Assembly (NCBI GenBank): GCA_033852175.1
Contig: JAWSUY010000027.1
Coordinates: 1 to 64,000, forward strand
Source of the DNA: Agarilytica sp033852175
GTDB taxonomy: Bacteria > Pseudomonadota > Gammaproteobacteria > Pseudomonadales > Cellvibrionaceae
Reading direction: 5' to 3'
DNA length: 64,000 nt
Made by a program: the position numbers and the translations under genes. A model generated the notes under the pieces. It was not told the origin of the DNA and made no database searches. It was given only the letters and a program-made list of their open reading frames with translations. Shown here piece by piece: positions 60,764 to 64,000 of the stretch. How positions within the stretch are numbered: position 1 is the stretch's first letter; every line of letters begins with the position of its first letter.

Positions 60764-61725
60764 AATGCGCTTCTTTCATTGTTGCTGTTGTTGCTGCTAA
60801 GGGCCATTTGCCCCAATTTTTTATGATATACCGAAAAATGGAGAGCTAGTTCTTCCGGTGATCCACTAAAGCTGACGCATTTAGTTTTCGTGACTTCGTT
60901 CGGCATCGAATCGACAGCGCAGCTTTCGGATGATTGCACCCAAACTTGGCCGCCAGCATTTTTAATCATCCTACACGTTTTAGCCCCATCATCCCCCATT
61001 CCAGAGAACACTATCACCCCAGAATCTTTACCAAATTTCCGCCATACTTTTGCAACGACTTGATCTACGGATGGTTTATAGGGGCCAGGCCAAACTTCTT
61101 GCGTAGGGGTCAGTACGCCAATTTCACTGATTTCGATCTGTAAAATTGACGATACAACATAAATGCTTTGCTCGTTAATCCTCCATGTCTTATTGCAATA
61201 TAACACCTGCCAATCGCTATTCAGACTCAACGATTTCACCATAGGAGCAGCCATATTTTCATCCATATGCTGGACATAAATAAAGGCCACATCTTTGAGT
61301 TCAGCAGGGATATTTTTAATGAAACGCAAAACTGCTTCAGGACCGCCCGCCGATGCAGCAAGTACCCAAACATACTTTGCTCTGGATAAGTTGCTCTCTT
61401 GGCTTTCGCCGCTAAACCCGCACGCATCAATTTTTTTAGAAAATCGCCGTGCACGCTCTTCAATATCTAAGGATGAGTATGAATCGGCCTCATCGTATAT
61501 GACAGGAACATCCAAGCCATTGAGATGCTCAACTAAAGCCTGAGAATGCGCATCTTCCATATCCACTCGCACCACCCAAACATCAACTTCAGGTAGATTA
61601 TTGAAATCTTCAAAACGTGCAAGCAGTGCCGCAGCAATCGAAAAATTCGCGCTGTTAACAATGCTTTCAAGGTTACTAAGCTGGATACTTGTATCCGCTA
61701 TTAGCCCTAAATTAAGCGACGTCAT
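60760..61725 (-). CDS. chpB: ChpB, CheB-type receptor methylesterase
   Basis: A 321-residue protein with a C-terminal CheB methylesterase domain: catalytic Ser in AASAGGPEAV, His in VQHMDENMAAPM, Asp in SGMGDDGAK. The N-terminal ~130 residues replace a canonical receiver and lack clear phospho-acceptor motifs. It would reset receptor methylation in the Chp pathway. Between chpA and chpC, overlapping the latter. Confidence 0.85.
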   Translation of the reverse strand: MTSLNLGLIADTSIQLSNLESIVNSANFSIAAALLARFEDFNNLPEVDVWVVRVDMEDAHSQALVEHLNGLDVPVIYDEADSYSSLDIEERARRFSKKIDACGFSGESQESNLSRAKYVWVLAASAGGPEAVLRFIKNIPAELKDVAFIYVQHMDENMAAPMVKSLSLNSDWQVLYCNKTWRINEQSIYVVSSILQIEISEIGVLTPTQEVWPGPYKPSVDQVVAKVWRKFGKDSGVIVFSGMGDDGAKTCRMIKNAGGQVWVQSSESCAVDSMPNEVTKTKCVSFSGSPEELALHFSVYHKKLGQMALSSNNSNNERSAL

Positions 61726-61785
61726 TCGACACCCCTTTTGACACTTCTGGAGCCATTAATCTTTTATGAGTCACGTTATTTGAGT

Positions 61786-64000
61786 CTACGCTTGAGGCTC
61801 TGGATCCAATATTTCACTAATTGCTTCGAGTAATATATCTTCTTGATACGGCTTACCAAGGTAGTTATTCACGCCTAAACTCTCTGCATGTTCGCGATGT
61901 TTATCACCCGTTCGTGATGTAATCATAATAATGGGTAAATTTTCCCAACGTTTTGTGCTTCTCACTGTTTTAGCGACTTCAAAACCGTCCATACGCGGCA
62001 TTTCAATGTCCAACAGCATCAAGTCCGGCAAGCCTTCTTGCAACAACCGAAGCGCATCAACGCCGTCTTTGGCGGTAATCACATCGAACCCTTCACGCTC
62101 TAGGAAGCGAGTTGTTACTTTACGAACGGTTACCGAATCATCCACAACCATCACTAATTTTGGACGGGCTTCCTCTTCTTCTTCGATTAGCGCTACTGGA
62201 GATTCATCTCCTAGTGACAAAGTAGCTCGCGCAATTTCTTGGCGAACAAGAGCATGCGGATCAAGGATCACAACTACGGAACCATCCCCCATTACGGTTG
62301 CTCCAGATAGCCCTGGCACAGCACTAAACTGTTGGCCTAAACTTTTCACCACGATCTCACGACTGCCCATTACAGCATCGACTTGAAGCGCCATAGTGTG
62401 CTCTGCTGATCTCACCAATAAGACCGGCAATGGCAAGACGCCACCCTCGAGCTTAGATGTAGCGCCGGTATACAACAAAGAACCGAGATAGCGAACATGG
62501 TAGTTTTCATTCGCATATTCGAATTGAGCTTCTGGGTTCGCATAATAGTGTTCAAGTTCAAATGGACTGACACGAACGATACCTTCAATTGAACTAAGCG
62601 GTACGGCGTAATGATCTTTGCCTATCGCAACCATGAGTGCGCGGTTTACGGAAAGTGTAAACGGTAGTCGAACAACAAATTCTGTCCCTTTACCCCAGGA
62701 TGAGTTTATTGTGACAGATCCACCTAGCTGCGTGATTTCAGAACTCACAACATCCATACCAACGCCACGACCAGAAATTTGGGTAACGTTTTCTGCAGTA
62801 CTAAAACCTGCATGCAATATAAATTGCATAATATCGTGATCGCTCAGATCCGCATCAGCAGACATCAACTCACGCTCTATCGCTTTTTCTCGAACGCGCT
62901 TAAGGTCAACACCACGCCCATCATCCGCCAAGCGAATAAGTACGTCTCCTCCCTCTCGCGAAAGCCTTAATACAATACGGCCAGTTTCTGATTTACCCGC
63001 TGCCATTCGATCTTCGGGAGATTCAATACCGTGATCCACGGCATTACGCAGCATATGCTCAAAAGGCGGCACCATTCGCTCCAACACGGAGCGATCTAAT
63101 TCACCTTCAACATTATCCAGTTCGAAACTTACGTTTTTACCTAATTCAGTCGACACCTGCCGAACAATGCGCCGTAAACGCGGTACGAGACGAGAAAAGG
63201 GCACCATGCGAGAACGCATGAGTCCTTCTTGCAAAGAGGTATTCACCCTCGACTGCTGCAGCAATAAGGTTTCTGTTGATTTGAGCCTCTCGCCCAAATC
63301 TGATTTTAGATCCGTTAAATCCGAAGCTGACTCAATTAACGATCGTGATAACTGTTGCAAGTGCGAATATCGATCCATTTCAAGGGGATCAAATTCGTCG
63401 TGAGCTTCCATTTGCTCTTGGCGGAATAATATTTGTGCTTCCGTCTCCATATCTAGACGACGCAGCTGATCTTGCATTCGATTAAGAGTGGAATCAATTT
63501 CATCAATAGAGAAGCTGAAATCGTTAACGTACTGCTCTAAACGGGATCGGTTAATCGATGTTTCACCGGCGAGGTTGACAAGCTCCTCTAATAATTCCGC
63601 CGAAATTTTAACGACTTCTTGTGGCCCTGACTTTTTACTAACAGCTACATTACCGACAGCTTGCCCGCCTCCTCCTGTACGAGGAGCGGACGGCATAACA
63701 AATTCAGCTGGCGCATTGGGAGTAGAAGCTGGGGTTTTCGGTTTGGGTTTAGGCTCAAACTTAACAACGTTGGCAGTATTGGGGGCAGTTGCAAACGTTT
63801 CAGTTTCAAGTACATCCCCATCAATACCTGTGTCGTCAAGCACATCCAATTCAGCGTCATCACTTTCGAATAAGTCCTCAGGCGTCTCAACTTCAGTAGA
63901 AGCTGTTTCTGATGAGGCCGTTTCTAATACCGTATCTTCAGGTACCGTGTCGTCTGATACCGTATCAACTGCAGCTGTCTCTTCTGGATCTGTAATTTCA
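61786..64000 (-). CDS. chpA: ChpA hybrid histidine kinase, C-terminal part (5' end outside window)
   Basis: The frame is open through the window edge, so this is the C-terminal part of a large CheA-like kinase. An acidic repeat linker (DTVSDDTVPEDTVLE) precedes the dimerisation helices, the HATPase (N-box RNAVDHGIE, G1 LADDGRGVDL, G2 ISGRGVGMDVVSS), a CheW domain (VNRALMVAIGKDHYAVPLSS) and a C-terminal receiver (VDDSVTVRK, LLDIEMPRMDG, ITSRTGDK, GKPY). Upstream HPt domains lie beyond the window. It controls type IV pilus twitching through PilG/PilH. Confidence 0.88.
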   Translation of the reverse strand, partial: EITDPEETAAVDTVSDDTVPEDTVLETASSETASTEVETPEDLFESDDAELDVLDDTGIDGDVLETETFATAPNTANVVKFEPKPKPKTPASTPNAPAEFVMPSAPRTGGGGQAVGNVAVSKKSGPQEVVKISAELLEELVNLAGETSINRSRLEQYVNDFSFSIDEIDSTLNRMQDQLRRLDMETEAQILFRQEQMEAHDEFDPLEMDRYSHLQQLSRSLIESASDLTDLKSDLGERLKSTETLLLQQSRVNTSLQEGLMRSRMVPFSRLVPRLRRIVRQVSTELGKNVSFELDNVEGELDRSVLERMVPPFEHMLRNAVDHGIESPEDRMAAGKSETGRIVLRLSREGGDVLIRLADDGRGVDLKRVREKAIERELMSADADLSDHDIMQFILHAGFSTAENVTQISGRGVGMDVVSSEITQLGGSVTINSSWGKGTEFVVRLPFTLSVNRALMVAIGKDHYAVPLSSIEGIVRVSPFELEHYYANPEAQFEYANENYHVRYLGSLLYTGATSKLEGGVLPLPVLLVRSAEHTMALQVDAVMGSREIVVKSLGQQFSAVPGLSGATVMGDGSVVVILDPHALVRQEIARATLSLGDESPVALIEEEEEARPKLVMVVDDSVTVRKVTTRFLEREGFDVITAKDGVDALRLLQEGLPDLMLLDIEMPRMDGFEVAKTVRSTKRWENLPIIMITSRTGDKHREHAESLGVNNYLGKPYQEDILLEAISEILDPEPQA

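Overview
The window looks like chromosomal DNA of a free-living marine-type gammaproteobacterium, plausibly Cellvibrionaceae or a relative (inference from gene content only). Conserved gammaproteobacterial blocks support this: ygfB-pepP-ubiH-ubiI (8.3-3.7 kb, minus), a ZapB-like gene with zapA (8.5-9.0 kb), a pqiABC operon (3.6-0.1 kb, minus), nudE-cysQ next to yrfG-hslR-hslO (56.6-60.2 kb), and the end of a Pil-Chp cluster chpA-chpB-chpC (64.0-60.3 kb, minus, chpA cut by the window edge). No rRNA, tRNA or CRISPR was seen.

Layout. 0-15.8 kb: envelope lipid transport, ubiquinone synthesis, cell division, a chemoreceptor, a secreted metzincin-like protease, RecQ, a PLA2-like secreted protein and a TrmB-like methyltransferase. 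16-22 kb: TonB receptor, RhuM protein, GT-C mannosyltransferase-like protein and a VapBC toxin-antitoxin pair. 22.1-31.4 kb: the accessory region of most interest. 31.5-41.3 kb: SymE toxin, lipoproteins, a REP-associated transposase (RAYT), a class III cyclase/TPR protein opposite a Crp/Fnr regulator, an AstE-like deacylase, and many REP repeats. 41.3-46.5 kb: a 2-hydroxyacyl-CoA dehydratase/activase pair. 47.8-64 kb: mostly housekeeping genes.

The likely undescribed system is at 22,102-30,133, all on the minus strand. Fifteen tiny genes (14 intact, 1 frameshifted) stand head to tail. Each encodes a 15-19-residue cationic peptide, and most units carry a clear Shine-Dalgarno sequence. The peptides share the plan M-K-x-K-[TS]-[NK]-[VIL]-x-A-G-P-[FVIL]-[FLI]-I-[VI]-[RK]-[RK]-[SG]-F-stop. 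They are followed at once by an HlyD-type adaptor, a C39-peptidase ABC exporter with its Q/C/H/D residues, and a second ABC exporter, an arrangement like the three-gene NHLM bacteriocin transport set. No radical SAM, cyclase or lanthipeptide enzyme was recognised nearby. The natural reading is a family of exported, perhaps leader-cleaved micropeptides encoded as separate genes. A MaoC/hotdog-like gene is divergent from the array. A lipoprotein 4 kb away ends in the same C-terminal motif (PVFIVKTGF).

A second theme is a roughly 25-bp imperfect palindromic REP family (arms TTCAAT/ATTGAA around GGGTCAGACTC) with its probable RAYT at 32.9-33.7 kb. About 20 half-sites lie between 14.6 and 41.3 kb, and none was recognised elsewhere. 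One nearly identical 85-86-bp doublet sits at the end of the RAYT gene and another inside the peptide array. Several protein termini (RecQ N-terminus; RAYT, MaoC-like and HExxH lipoprotein C-termini) are translated from REP sequence.
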